64,000 nucleotides of DNA, taken from positions 315,654 through 379,653 of the forward strand of contig MNCI01035854.1 of NCBI GenBank assembly GCA_015680685.1, written 5' to 3'. This DNA comes from Gnetum montanum. Lineage: Eukaryota; Streptophyta; Gnetopsida; Gnetales; Gnetaceae. The notes under the pieces were generated by a model. The model ran no database searches. It worked only from the letters and a program-made list of their open reading frames with translations, and was not told the origin of the DNA. Of the stretch, positions 11,726-24,047 are shown in pieces. A program made the translations under genes and the position numbers. Position 1 is the stretch's first letter. Each line of letters begins with the position of its first letter.

Positions 11726-12345
11726 AGGAATAACCTACCAACTAGAAATCGTTAAAGATGTCTAGTCATTTCTTGGACACATTAGCTACTAATGGCGATT
11801 CATAGAAAATTTTTCCAAGATTGCAAAACTGTTGGTCAAGCTCACAAAGAAAGATGCTCCATTCATATGGACCCAAGAATGTGAAAAAGCATTCCAGTAG
11901 CTTAAGGAGAAGCTTGTAGAGACTCAAATTCTACAAGCACCTAGTTGATCCTATTCATTACACATCATAACAAATGCATCAAACTATGCCTTGGGAGCCA
12001 TGCTCATGCAGTTAGATGATAAAAAATGTTCATGTTACATCCATTGTACAAGTTGAAGCATTGTGGGTGCATAGCTCAATTACACCATAACAGGGAAAGA
12101 GTTGATGATCGTGGTGTATGCTTTGGAGAAGTTTAGGTACTATGTGCTTGGATACAAGGTGTTTGTGCACACTGATCATAATGCCATTCACTGCTTGATG
12201 AATAAACCAACGGTGAGCTCCCGTGTTATACGATGGTTGGTGATCTTGTAGGAGTTCAATCTTACAATGGTAGATCAAAAAGGGACTGAGAATGTGGTTG
12301 TTGATCACTTGTCTCAATTACAATGGGACAACAAATAGGATGATA
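11726..12345 (+). pseudogene. E2 RNase H domain, decayed
   Basis: The plus-strand translation in one frame with stops gives TNASNYALGAMLMQLDD, ITGKELMIVVYALEKFRYYVLGYKVFVHTDHNAI and QKGTENVVVDHLSQL. These are the gypsy RNaseH blocks with TDH and the DHLSRL end seen in Athila/Tat elements. In-frame stops occur near 12073, 12136 and 12250. Confidence 0.75.
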
Positions 12346-12499
12346 GCTCACTCTCTAATTAATTTCTTGATAAACTCCTCTTTGTGGATGTAATAAATGA
12401 ATAAGTGTCTATTGAACCAAAATGGCATGATGACATCCTCACTTCTCTTCTCACTCAAGAGATGCCACAAGAGTTAGACCACTAAAAGAAGCAACAGTT

Positions 12500-13645
12500 T
12501 CTTCATCAAGCCAAACACTTCATGGAGATTAACAGACATCTTTACAAGATGTGTGATGATGGCCTGGTTCATTGGTGTATTCTTGATGTTGACCAACTAC
12601 ACGTTCTTCAATATGCTCACAAGGGTCCTTATGGGGACCACTATGCAAGGAGATGCATGATCATTAAAATCCTGATGGTAGGGTACTATTGGCTAACACT
12701 CTTCAAGGATGTCCACCAATTCATTTGCTCTTGTAAACATTGTTAATGAGATGGTGGGATGACCACTCAAATGAAGGGACCTCAGTAGTGGATCCAACCA
12801 TTGAAACCCTTCGACATCTAGGGCATAGACTTCTTGGGTCCTATTTTGCCCATGTCAAATGGAAAGGCGTACATGATAGTTGATGTTGACTATTGTACAA
12901 GATGGGCAGAAGTAGTAGCCATCACTAATTATACATCTTTTGTTACTACTTGGTTTGTACAACAAAATGTTGTAAACATGTTTGGAGTGCCACATGCTCT
13001 AATTTTTGACAATGGTACTAATTTTACAGGTGCTACTTTTCACAAGCTCATGCAATGCCTAGGGGTTGAACATAAATTAATGATACCCTACCACCCCCAA
13101 GCCAACAATCAAGCAAAGGTTACTAATAGGGAGATCATGAAAATCTAATAAGAACAATTAGCGAATATAGGAGAGACTAGAGCTCAAAACATAATGATGA
13201 CCTCTAAGGCATACTGCTCAACATGGAAACTCCCTATAGCCTACTCTCCCTATGAGTTGGTCTACAGAAAATTACCAACTCTTCTAATTCAATTTGAGCT
13301 TCGTACACTTTCAATAGTTTGTGACCTCGAACTTGACCTGATCCTAACACAAAAATAGAGATTAATCAACCTTAACGTGGTAGATGAGCATCAACTAGTG
13401 GCCTTATCTTGGAATGAGGTTCACAAAGCATTCAATAAACAATGCCATGACCTTAGGATAAGGAATGTGAAATTTCAACTTGGAGAAACATTTCTCTACT
13501 AGAACCCCACACACATACCTCAACGCTCTAAGTTCTAGACATTGTGGGAAGAGCCTTACATCATTTATGAAACCTTTCATTCAAGGACCATGTTAATTCA
13601 CATATCTAAGAGCCCAAACAAGAAGTAACTGGTCAACACCAAATA
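12500..13645 (+). pseudogene. E2 integrase, decayed
   Basis: The zinc-binding HHCC region lies at 12522-12746 (AHKGPYGDHYARR ... CSCKHC). The catalytic core at 12834-13148 has IVDVDYCTRWAEVVAITNY, IFDNGTNFTGATFHKLMQCLG, HPQANNQAKVTNREI. The position after NNQA holds K where E1 has E (QAEVTNREI), so the catalytic glutamate of the DDE triad appears changed. The C-terminal part (13150-13640) is recognisable by alignment to E1 (STWKLPI, SPYELVY, VALSWNEVHKAFNKQ) but holds stops. Confidence 0.8.
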
Positions 13646-15317
13646 AGTCAAATCTTTCCATGAGCCCAAATAAGCTAGTGCATGCAACGCCTCATCAAAT
13701 GAATGACCTTGCTCAATCTTTCGAGTCTCCTCCTTTCAACTTAGTTGTGGGGGAGATGGCCATCCATGCTAATTATATAAGTGGCTTTTCAGTTTTTTTA
13801 GCTTCTTGTTTAATAATTTTTTGTTCTACACTTTGTTGTTTTATACTTTCTTTGTTTTTATATCAATTTTGTTTTATACTTTCTTTTTTTTTTTATACCA
13901 ATTTTGTTTTACACTTTGCTATTTTCCCAAATTTTTGTTTTATAACATCATTAGTATGTTTTGTTTTTCTTGAATGTGTTTATAACTTTTTATATATTTT
14001 ACTTTATTTTGATGTAAAATTTTCTTATTTTCTAATAAGGTGCTTTATTGGCAATAGGACACAGTGATGTTGTAGCTATTTACTAATGGTGGTTTATACC
14101 TAATGTTTTTGATTGCTAACGTTCGATTCCTATTTTTGAATTTTGATGACTAATGACTAAGACAAGGTTCACTTTCATGGAACAAGTAGTGAGTCCACGT
14201 CATCCACCCATCCACCAACTCTATGGTTTTCCTGGTGTTGGAAATATAAGGTTCTTTTTTTATTAATAAAACCTTAACAAACTTGTGACCTTGGTAGTTT
14301 CCAAATTTGGGAAAGATTCAAAAGTTTGAAAAGGGTGTGCCTTCAAGGGGATTCAATACTCTTTATGCCTCTTTACTTGCTTAAGTACGCATGTGTTTTC
14401 ATGGATTTCTTCCCATTCTGTGTTGACTAATAACTGGAAGTTGAATAAGTCTTTGTATGGTACGGTTCCCATCCAAAAAATCCATAAAAACATAAAATTC
14501 AAAAACAAAAGTAAAAAAAAAAAAAAAACAAAAACATGATGGGAATTCAAAACACACCTCTTAGACAAAATAAATAGGCTACAAGCACTAGTTATAGGAC
14601 TAGAAAGCCATGTTACCCATGCCTAAACGTCCCCTCTAACTAAGGCCCTTTCTCACTTCTTGCTTCTCTTTTCTTCTGAAATAAGGAATGGTGGTTGTCT
14701 ATGGGAGCATTCTTGTGTCTCGAGGGGGTAGATCGGTCCCAGAGTGGCGATACAAATGCACTAAAAGTGGTTGGTTTTGATCTAGACTAAGGATGGACTT
14801 TATTGGGTCATTTAACCATAAAACTCATAAGGGACCTCATGTGCCCATGATTGGGAAATCCATTCCACACACTCTCTCATCCATTAATGCTCTCCATAAC
14901 TCACCTCATTGTTGGTTTCCATGTTTTTTCTTAATGTCTTAGTTTGATGTGTTAAAATTATTAGAAGGGTTCTTCTAGATTTAGTCCTCAACTTTTCGTA
15001 ATCATTAATCAACTGTGGGACCCACAAACTCCTTGGGATGAGGTTCTGTAAGGGCAAAAAGGGCATAAGCTTGCTATGGGGAGGACCTAGTTTCATAGCT
15101 CTTGGTTGAACTAGTAATAAAATCTTTTGCATTCCCCATCGGTTGCATCCAATTGTGTACTCCTTAAGGCATTTCTCCAATCATTCTGCGTCTTTTGTGA
15201 AATCTCAAGTCCTCTTCATGTATCACATTGTGTTATTGGCCTTTTAGGCTTTCATTTAATTTCAATTTCACTCAAAAAATCCTTGTATTTTTTGAATTTT
15301 GACTTGGTCAATGGTGG
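13646..15317 (+). other. E2 post-pol non-coding region
   Basis: T-rich up to about 14060, then a run of A near 14515. From 14580 to about 15150 the sequence matches E1 57520-58060 closely enough to align by eye (for example ccctctaactaaggccctttctcactt and aaggaatggtggttgt), and part of it can be found in E4 near 24940-25010. No shared reading frame is seen. Confidence 0.7.
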
Positions 15318-15420
15318 TTAATAGCCCCATTGATTAGGCCTAGTTGACGTAGCTAACTACATTGACTAGGCCCTATCAACGAGGCACAGTTGATGCATGG
15401 GAAAAATTATATATATAACA
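15318..15420 (+). promoter_or_regulatory. Internal U3-like repeat array and TATA, E2
   Basis: Units of about 14 bp, such as ACTAGGCCCTATCA and ACGAGGCACAGTTG, precede TATATATAA at about 15410. The E2 3' LTR has the same kind of units (ATGCGATCGTGTCG, ACATGACCTCGTCA) ahead of CTATAAATAC at about 19070. The position, some 450 bp upstream of the accessory ORF, matches E1 and E4. Promoter function is inferred. Confidence 0.55.
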
Positions 15421-15866
15421 CCCACCACTTAAAGAATTATTTGCCATTTGCTTCAAATGTAAGGGAATTTTTGCAATTTTTCAGAGCTTAAAACCTTTTA
15501 GAGCCCATAACTTTCAAACCGTTTATCCGATTCACTCCGTTCTTCAATCTTGCAACTTTTGAAGGTGCGCTTTACATCATGGGGGCCACAAATCTTAGGG
15601 TTTTGATAGAAAAGTTTTCAAAATTTTTCTAAGTCCCTCATGGGTTTAATTAATAAAATAATATTAAATCATCAACCCATAGAAGTTAAACCCTTCCAAC
15701 ACACTCTGGCAACCTATTTAATCAGATAATAATAAAATAATATTAAAATAATCAAGCCAACCATGATCACAACTTAGCCATGTGTAACTACCCCAAGAGA
15801 TAAGGTATTCTAAATGTTTCAAAGTTACACAATAAGTGCTAATCCTTGGTCATGTTTTGATTACAG
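15421..15866 (+). other. Accessory-ORF leader with candidate intron, E2
   Basis: Leader of about 140 nt, then a possible donor GAAG/GTGCGC near 15563 and an acceptor TTGATTACAG at 15857-15866. The acceptor directly abuts the ATG at 15867. The same arrangement (donor after a conserved CTACCGAAG-like end, YAG before ATG) is seen in E1 and E4. Confidence 0.5.
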
Positions 15867-18723
15867 ATGGCACCTAGATTGAAATGCTTGCAAGAAGGAG
15901 GACCATCCCAACTAAGGGACAAACAACCTATAGCTGGAAGAGAGTAGCAAGAACAAGCCTAATAATAGGCAATAGAAACTCATGTGATGAGACCTCTTTG
16001 GAAGGAGCCCAAAGTGGAATTCGTCTGATAGATTCCTGAGGAAGCGATCGTAACTAAACAATCCCATTGAGATGAGGCACCAAGACTGGTGCCAAGACTT
16101 GAGGTGAGATTGACTCAAACTTGCCTTGATTAGATTAAGCCTTGTGACATATGATGTTTAGTTATCCAAGAATTGAACTTTGGATCATTCTTAGAACATG
16201 TTCCACTAGAAGTCAAGACATAGTTGAAGAACTCTCCCATGTGACCAATCATCACTTCTAGTGGGAAATGGTATATGGGAGAGACATCTCTTCTGGAATG
16301 GTAGGAAGGCTGGAGCCACTATGAAGATCAAGGACATTTAGGTGTCCTACTTAGTGGAGGCTATTGTGCAAGCCCTTGGGTTGTGTGATATTTGAAAAAA
16401 TTTGGCAAAGATTTCCACACAAGCAAATCGGAAGGCAAAGAAGGAGTGGACCCAACAATGTTATGGAGTGGACCACAAGGAGTATGATGCACTCACCCTG
16501 GCGAAACATGTATATTTCAAGATAGCAGTCTATCACCTTAATTTGATGGTGAGGCCCAATAAGGTGATTGCCTTTTTGACCCATGCGTGTGCTGCTTTGA
16601 GTGAAAAATTCCCTATGAACCTTCCATAGTTGATCTATTTGAAGATAGAGAAGCGATTTAAGGAAAACGAACATGAAAGGAAGGCCTTGCCCTTTTCTTA
16701 CCTCATGAAAAAACTATGCAAAAGAACAAGAATAGTTCACTACACCAATGATATAAGTAGACATGCTCCTTCTACCTCTTAGAAAAAAATGATGAAAGAC
16801 AAGACTCTTGCCGCAACTAAGGAAGAGGAGTAGCAACCACCACCTCCACCACCCACTCATGAAACAATGTCAAAGTCTTGTGTTGCCCTTGAAAAAATCA
16901 GAGAGATTTAAGAGCAACTCTTACATGAGCAAGAGCAGCAAACATGAACAAGTGGTGGTAATCCATTTGTGTATCGCCTACTAATGAGTCACCTCAAAGA
17001 AGTGGCTTGAACCATTAGCTAGATGGAGGGAGGTGGATCAATTTTCTTAGCCCAAAGAATGCAGTTGCTTGCCAGATTGAATCCTAGCACTTAAGAGATA
17101 ACAGTCTCTCTCTCATAATAGCAGTAATTCCTATAAATCTCTAGGAATGTTGCTACTTTCTTAGTGTGTCTAGAGGAGGGTGAGGGGGCAACTGTCTTAG
17201 TGATGTAACATTATGGATAGGAGACAATAGAAAAGGTGGTGGCTAATAGAATTGTTGAGGCATTGAACACACATGCAGCATTTGTACCAGATGTTTCTAC
17301 ACTAAAAAATGTGTAGATGTCTACAAGAATAGTAAAAGGTAAATTAAGTGCAACCTAACATGAGGAATTGCTAGACCGACTAGTGGGGATCAGACAATCG
17401 ATTTCGGATGTCTTTGACCTTTTGGATATAATCACTTCAGCCTAGTTGGAGTTGTTAGAAGTAAGGGGAAAATGCATTATCATGGAAGGGCAACTCAAAA
17501 TAGCTTGGGCTTAAAACCAATGCCTAGCTGCAAAGGTTGCTAAATTAAGAGCTCGCCTTGCTAATCCTACATTCCTCAACCCTACACTGACTTGTGATGA
17601 AGCTTTTTAACAACTTCAGGTTAAGCTTAAGAAGGTTGAGGATGCAAAGGAGATGGTGATCTTCGATCAGTCCATGGCCAATGTCATCATGCATAATATC
17701 CAAAAGGCATTGGATAAGACTCACCAGGAGAATGTGACTTTGACTACAAAAAATCACCACCTACAGAATGTTGATGTGCAAAAGTAGCAAATACAAGATT
17801 TCATCTATTAACCATAAGAGCAACTAGTTAGAGTGAACACTAAATTGAGGATATTGGTAGACAAAAATAGAAATCTCTTCATGGAGGAAGTTCGAGCTCT
17901 TTACCAAAAATTTGCAATAGAGATAGCTACCTAGAAAAATAAGGCTCTCAAGTTTGAGAGCCAAAAATCACTACAGAGATTAGGTTGGTCTACAAAAGAA
18001 ATCAATGAAAAACATATTCAGATGGTGAAGGAAAAAGCTAATATGACTCTTTAGTAGCTCAAGGAAGGAGGTGATGTTTAGCAGCCTATCTTTGATGAGC
18101 TTAATAACTACAACAAGGTAGAGATCCACATGAAGGAGTTGTAGATTGAGGAGATGATGGAGTACATGGAGCTTACCAATATTTGTTATGCAAATTTGGT
18201 GATGGTGACTATTGGATGATTGTGGTTTTAATTAAAAAAATAGGTTTCCAATTCATACTTATTGTACAAAGTTGAATTCAAGCATCACAAAAACACCAAG
18301 TAGAAGCTTGAGGTGGTAAATGCAAAACTCGATGTTCTGAGGCAGCACTTCATCGATCAACGGTCTACATTTGAGAACCTGGCCAGGAGAATGAGTGACT
18401 ACTAGGAGCTGCAGAATGTAGTAAAGGCACTCAAAGTTGAATGCAAACTTTTCACTGCTTGGTTCAATGTGAAGGAGTTATTTCCAACAATGTCCTGTCC
18501 TTGGGATGTTCCCACACCAGCCCACATTCTCAATGCGACATGGATTGTGAACAATCCTAAGAGTAAGGAGGAGAATGTGAAGGCACTATTGGATGCCTTC
18601 TGTCTTCCACTAGAAGTTGCAATTGCCAAAAGAAAATCACAACTGCCTCAACCACTGCGTGTGCTTGAATCAGGAGAAGGTCCTTCAGAGTCTCAGGAAC
18701 CTCCATCGCCTAGGACCATTTGA
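15867..18723 (+). pseudogene. E2 accessory ORF (coiled-coil protein), decayed
   Basis: Starts MAPRLKCLQEGGPSQ, like E1 at 58776. 16402-16629 carries YFKIAVYHLNLMVRPNKVIAFLTHACAALSEKFPMNL. This resembles the 'putative plant transposon protein' domain found in other plant retroelements (recognised by pattern only). The middle and C-terminal parts (17380-18420) are long heptad-like helical stretches. The end at 18469-18723 (CPWDVPTPAHILNATWIVNNPKSKEENVKALLDAF) matches the E1 end. Many TAG/TGA stops have accumulated. Position after integrase is where Athila elements keep their env-like ORF, but I see no signal peptide or membrane segment. Confidence 0.7.
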
Positions 18724-18920
18724 ACTTCTTCCTCGTCTTTGCATCATCAAAGGAATCATGTTTGTCATTTTTATCTTGGTGTTCAATTTTGTTGTCCTGA
18801 ACACCAAAATTTTGTAATAATTGTAATTCTGTACACTCCAGAACTTAGTGTTTATGTTTGTGATTTTCAGTAGTTAGTTAATAATCCCATACCTCCCAAA
18901 ATTTTGTAAGAAACTTGCTC

Positions 18921-18967
18921 TTCCATTTGTTCACTCGAGGATGAGTTTTTATTTAGTCATGGGGGTA
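18921..18967 (+). promoter_or_regulatory. Polypurine tract and conserved pre-LTR box, E2
   Basis: CATGGGGGTA (18958-18967) directly precedes the LTR TGATGAG, the plus-strand primer site. Just upstream CTCGAGGATGAGTTTTTA is shared with E1 (61830-61845) and, more weakly, E4. Confidence 0.85.
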
Positions 18968-19357
18968 TGATGAGTCGCATTTTCTTAGGCCTCATCGATG
19001 CGATCGTGTCGACGTGGGATTTGATGCGTTGACATGACCTCGTCAACGTAGTGTCTATTTTCACCTATAAATACATGCTCACCTACCGTGTTTATGACAT
19101 CTTTTGGTCATAGTTGTAGTAGAGCTCTTGTAGTTTTCTTACTTGAAAGTTAGAATATTTTTCTAAGTGCCTATAGTAGGAGTCAAAGAGTGTATGGATC
19201 TTTATTTGAGCACTATTGTACCTAAGCACAGTAGTGTGTGTGGTAATAATGACAAGCTTTCTGATAAACCTTGTAACACTTCAAAATAGATTAATTATTT
19301 ACTTATTCTTTTAATATTTTATGCAATTTCCTTTAATGCTTTAAGTAATTAAGTAAT
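18968..19357 (+). repeat. E2 3' LTR, first part
   Basis: Begins TGATGAGTCGC. U3 units of about 14 bp lie at 18995-19055, TATA (CTATAAATACATGC) at about 19070. The following R/U5-like stretch aligns with E1 LTR (agttgtag..agctcttg.agttttctt). It is cut at 19357 by E4; GTAAT 19353-19357 is the target-site copy. It continues at 29370. Confidence 0.9.
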
Positions 19358-20209
19358 TGATGAGCAGTGAGGTACCCCTACGCTCAACCATACGAATACG
19401 AGCATGTACATGCGATTCGACTAAACTCCATGGATAGACTAGTTGAGGCACCTAAACAGTTATATGTTGATTGTAGTTTGTTATCTTTTCACCTAGACTA
19501 GTATTTACTTTGTCACATATGGTTTAGTCTAGAGTGAGCTGTATGATGTGATTTCTAACACTAGGCTACTCCTAGAGATAATGAGAAATAATCTTGATTA
19601 AGCTAATAAGTAATATGAAGTAAAATCTAAACTAGCTTAAGTGCGATGAACATCTGTCCTTAATCATCTATACACATCTTGGACCTCGTGTACTACTTCT
19701 GGGATTACCAAGTGCACTACTAGATACGCTACTAGGTTACCAAGTAGTTACACTTAAATGTTTGTGATTAAGACATACTCATTCTGCATTATCAACAGAA
19801 ATAGTAAACGATGATAAAGAAATATAAACTAAGAAAATACCAAATAATATTTAACAATTAAAGTAAATAAAAGAGAAGTGAATGCTACAATGATGGGGTA
19901 ATCTCAATCTTTATTGCCGATTGTGTGCATGTCCAAGTACGTCACACCCGAATAAAGGTTCCGTACAATTACAAGCATCACACTACGAGCATGCACTTGG
20001 GAAAAGAACTGAAAATGAACAAAAAGACTCTCTACTCGTAATGACTAAGGACTTACCAATTGATCTCCTTCCTATGTGTCTGACTGCTATATTTATATGC
20101 TAACACAGGAATCACGATATTGTGTAGACAATATCATTACCCAGGCAACGATATTGTGTACTTGATATCATGTATCCAATATTGGGGCTTGGCAAACCAC
20201 GATTCATCA
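19358..20209 (-). repeat. E4 3' LTR
   Basis: 852 bp, TGATGAGCAG...ATTCATCA. On the minus strand the U3 has 14-bp units such as ATGATATCAAGTAC and ATGATATTGTCTAC (rc of 20110-20190), then TATAAATATAGC (rc of about 20085-20100). Long stretches are identical to the right LTR (28509-29364). Confidence 0.95.
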
Positions 20210-20260
20210 TACCCCCATGATTAAATAAAAACTCATCTTGGAGTCAAACAAATAAAATGA
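20210..20260 (-). promoter_or_regulatory. E4 polypurine tract
   Basis: Minus strand CATGGGGGTA abuts the 3' LTR (rc of 20210-20219). Upstream GATGAGTTTTTATTTAAT is the same box as in E1 and E2. Confidence 0.85.
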
Positions 20261-22063
20261 GAATGAGTTCACTTGATTACACAATGGATAGGTATGGGAT
20301 TATGGACTAACTATGAATTATTTCATGCTGTAGTGTAGAATTAAACAAAAAAAATTGGGACACTAACATAGAATACAAAATACAAAATACAAAATTGTTG
20401 GAACTCATGTGGTTTCTGGTGGCAATGGCTCCTCCATGGGCTTCTTCCCCTTATCTTGTACTCTAGGCTTTGGAAATGGATACCTCTGAAGGAGCGCCTG
20501 AAGCTTTTCTTCTTCTGATTAGGGATTGTGTGCCATCCATGTTGATGTTCCAATATTTAACAAAGTCGGCACCTCCCATGGACACGATAGTTACGAAAAC
20601 ATATGATTGGCTTTAATGTACCAAGTTGAAAACAACCGTCGTTCCTCCTCATAGGCTCTTGCTTGTCTGTACATTCTTGATAATCTATGAGCCATCGAGC
20701 CAAATCTGCCGCAACATCTTTCTAACCTTGGTAGCTGGCTTTTACCACCTCCAACTCAGAATTTTCTACCTCCAATTTCTATAGTGTCTTTTTGTGTTTA
20801 GCAAATTCTACTTCATATTTGGCGTAAATGGTAGATACCTACTTTTCCAACTCTATCCTTGGGCATCCTATTGTCAACATGGTGAAGTTGGCATATCGTA
20901 GGTTTGCCAACTCCATGTACTCAGTGAGATCCTGGATTTGCAGGTCTTGGCTCTTTAGTTATGCTTGGTGGATGAAGGTGTAAGTGTCCAATATGGCTCG
21001 CCAGTCAGTGTTTTGAGCACTGAAAGTGTTGATATGGGTCTTAGCCATATGGATCTCTTTTTCAATGATCTGCTTATACATTCCCACCTGGTCCCAAAAA
21101 TGTTGCTTCAGTTTTTCATGTTTCTTAGCTTCATTTTGCCACGTGTTGATCTCGATGGCCATCTTCTAACAAATGGCATGTATGTCCTCCATTGAGAGGA
21201 TTCTATTTTCTCTGGCTAAGCGATTCATGTCCTGGTTGATCCTTATTAGTTGTTCTCACATTTGCTGAAAATTTTCTTCGAGAACATTCTTTTGTTTTTC
21301 AATTGTGGTTAACCGAAGATTCTTTGTAGCAAAGAGTTTATTTTCTTCTTGTAAGGCCTAGAGTGCTTTTGCATATGCATATGTTTGGGCTTGTGCTTTT
21401 GAAGCATCCCAATCAGCCTTCTCCTTTTCCATTGCTACCATTTTATTCTCTTCTAATAATTTATTTAGTTTCTTTATCCAAAATAACTCTAGCTGGTCAA
21501 TTGGGATAAGTTGGGATAGATCTCACTATGCGGCCTATAGGGCAACAAACTTCTCTTGGAGTTTTCTCAACTCATCTTCTGCGTGTTCGGCCCTAACCTT
21601 AGTCATAACCAACTTTCCCTTTGTGGGAATGAGGTCTGATTATATTGTTATGAAATCTTGAGGGATGTCAAATAAGGACGTCATTACTTGTCCTATTTGT
21701 AACACTTGATCCAGAGCATCCTCATATTTCGTAGGAGTCATTGAGGGATCGACTAGGACTTGAGCATTGCATGTTCTTGTGAGTTCTGCTGGTGGCACAA
21801 CAGGACGTTAAATGATTCTTTAATGTTGTCTGCAACCACTTTTGCTACTTCGACTACATTCTAGTGTTGCATGACCACTACTGTGGCACCTTCACTAGTT
21901 TCTAATTGCACTTGAAAAGATGTAGCATTTCTAGAAATCTATTGTGACCAATGTGATTCCCCTTCTCCTGTTTGTATTGAAACCTCACCCCGTTTATGAT
22001 CAGTTGAGATCATGGGCTGTACAACATCATTAATTACCTTGAAAAGATTAGCCTCATCACGAC

Positions 22064-22904
22064 TGATGAGTGGTGAGATACCCCTACACTCAACCATACG
22101 AATACTAACGTAGCATGCGCGATCTGGTTGAACTCCGCAGACTAAGTGCCTACACGTCCCATGGAACACTTAGGGTTAATCATTCATTGTCTTCCCAGAC
22201 TTACTTGTAGTTGTCACGATGTATGGTTAAGTAAGTCTGAGGTATATGATTTTTATGTCTTTTTATGTTTTATCTCCTATGCTAACAAGGTGAAGGGTTG
22301 AGAAACTAATTGCTAACTCTAACTAATGAACTAAGTCTAAATTAACCTAGCGTTAGCATCTGTTCCCACTTACCGTACACACCCTGAACCGATGCAACTG
22401 TGGCTATCAAACACTAATCGTTGTTGGGATCACCATGCGTAATGCATGTGCTCGAAGTTGTCGTACTGAGGCACTTAACTAGGAGAAAAGGGTTGAGAGA
22501 GAAAGCAGTAAATAATAGGTAATAAATAATAATAAATAAATAACAGTAAAGAAAATCCTAATTAGCCTATTCCGTGTACTGCAAGGTTTATTTGGAAAGC
22601 TCATTTTTATTGCCGTACACAAACTTGTGTTCAGGTACAATGTTTGCTCGAATAAAGATCCGTTCACTTTGGGACTCCTACTGCGGGCACATGGAAAATA
22701 TTCTATCTCTGGAGTGATCAATCTAAGAGAGTTTCCCTACTGTCTAGCCTAGGATGAGGAAATAAGGGAGAGCCGCCTCTTATTTATAGATATGACGGCG
22801 CACCGTGATATCGCATACACGATATCGTGGCCCATGTGATATCGCGTCCCATTAATGACTTCCCCAATTGACTATTTCTGCGATGGCCCTGAGATGGCTC
22901 ATTG
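22064..22904 (-). mobile_element. Solo LTR inside E4 accessory ORF
   Basis: About 841 bp, TGATGAG...CTCATTG, flanked by ACGAC (22059-22063) and ACGAT (22905-22909), a 4/5 TSD match. The U3 (minus strand) has GCGATATCAC, ACGATATCGTGTAT and GCGATATCAC before CTATAAATAAG. The right end CTCATTG departs from CTCATCA, so that border may be off by a base or two. Youngest insertion in this stack by position. Confidence 0.8.
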
Positions 22905-22966
22905 ACGATCGATAATCTTGTAGCAGTGGTGGCGGTTGGTCCTACTGGCCTATGGGCTATGTGCTG

Positions 22967-23068
22967 GGCCCTACTTCCTATTGTTGACTAGGCCTCATAT
23001 CCAGAAGTTCGCTAGGCCCTACTTCCTATTGTTGACTAGGCCTCATATCCAGAAGTTGGCTAGGCCCT
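22967..23068. repeat. 48-bp direct duplication in E4 accessory ORF
   Basis: 22967-23014 and 23015-23062 are nearly identical (ggccctacttcctattgttg...), with a partial third start (GGCCCT). 48 bp is 16 codons, so the repeat keeps frame in the accessory ORF. Confidence 0.85.
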
Positions 23069-24047
23069 GCTGTTTGAGGTGTAGTGGGCCCAACCATTTA
23101 CTCTTGCTTAGGCTCCAATGTTTCATTAGCATCTTTCCTTGGTGATGGTGGCTTTAGTAATTTAGCATATGAGACATTTTGAGCTTTTCTGGGACATCAT
23201 TAATGTACCCCAGAATTCCAACATGTCAGCATAGCTTCTTGATTAGATAGGGAAAAGGCAGTGCAAACTTCCTCATCTTATGTTTTTCAAACCGCCTTAA
23301 TATTTCTGTTAGGTATAAATGGGATAGATTGACATCAACCTTACCCATCAAGATTGTGCTTCCTCTAGCCACATAGGTGGAGATCCTGTTTATTCATTTT
23401 ATCAAGAAGATGTGATAGGTGCTAATTTTGAAATAGATTTTCTCTCTAAGGGTGAGTTCCCCATATGTTTTGTGCTCCTTGTCGTACGTCCTTTTTAGCC
23501 ATACTTTCCGTGCATCATCATTGGAGCGAGTGGATAGATGAGCAACCTTGGGCCCTATATTCGGAAGGTTCAAAACTTCCAAAATGGCCTTAGTAGAGAA
23601 ATCAACTAAAATCCCACCAATGTCAACATTGGTGCCTTCCTCTTTATTATGCCAAAATTAGTAAGTCTCCCCCAAATACCATTCATCACTCTCTAAGAGG
23701 ATAGGCCATAGTGGAGACCCTTTGAGTTGATCTTTAATTGACTTAGGGGTAAATTCGGTAAAAGGTCCAAAATTGAGTTCCACAATCACTGCAGCTGATC
23801 TGGACCTTTCCCGAATTACCTGAACACATTCTGAGGACAACATGAGATGTTGTCCTTATTCAGGTGTCTTGTCTTCTCCACCTTCTACTTGCCTAGATTG
23901 TGTAGTAACGAGGGTTTCTTAATGGATGCTGAATGATTGTGCCTCTTGCTCTGCATGTTTTGTGGGAGGTCCTTGGCCTCTGCCTCTCCTTGGGCATTTG
24001 GATGCACCTTGAGAGGGTCCTCCTTGTTGTCCTCGTTTAGTGGCCAT

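Larger units (their letters stand above)
20400..24047 (-). pseudogene. E4 accessory ORF, split by solo LTR
   Basis: Starts at 24047 with MATKRGQQGGPSQGASKCPR, directly after the acceptor TTATAG. 23843-23658 reads ELNFGPFTEFTPKSIKDQL ... WYLGETY and aligns with E1 (ELNFRPFLESVPEEVRTQL ... WYLGETY). 23582-23394 corresponds to the IKDIHVSY...YHLNPTIRPNK region. The C-terminal coiled-coil half lies at about 22060-20400 (for example 21162-20959, ITxWQNEAKKHEKLKQHFWDQVG). A solo LTR (22064-22904) separates the halves. Stops are present. The N-terminus differs from E1/E2 beyond the GGPSQ core. Confidence 0.75.

Noticed and set aside
14884-15180. 98-codon minus-strand frame in E2 as an antisense ORF like that of E3
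   Set aside because: The homologous block in E1 does not keep this frame open, so it is not conserved as coding.
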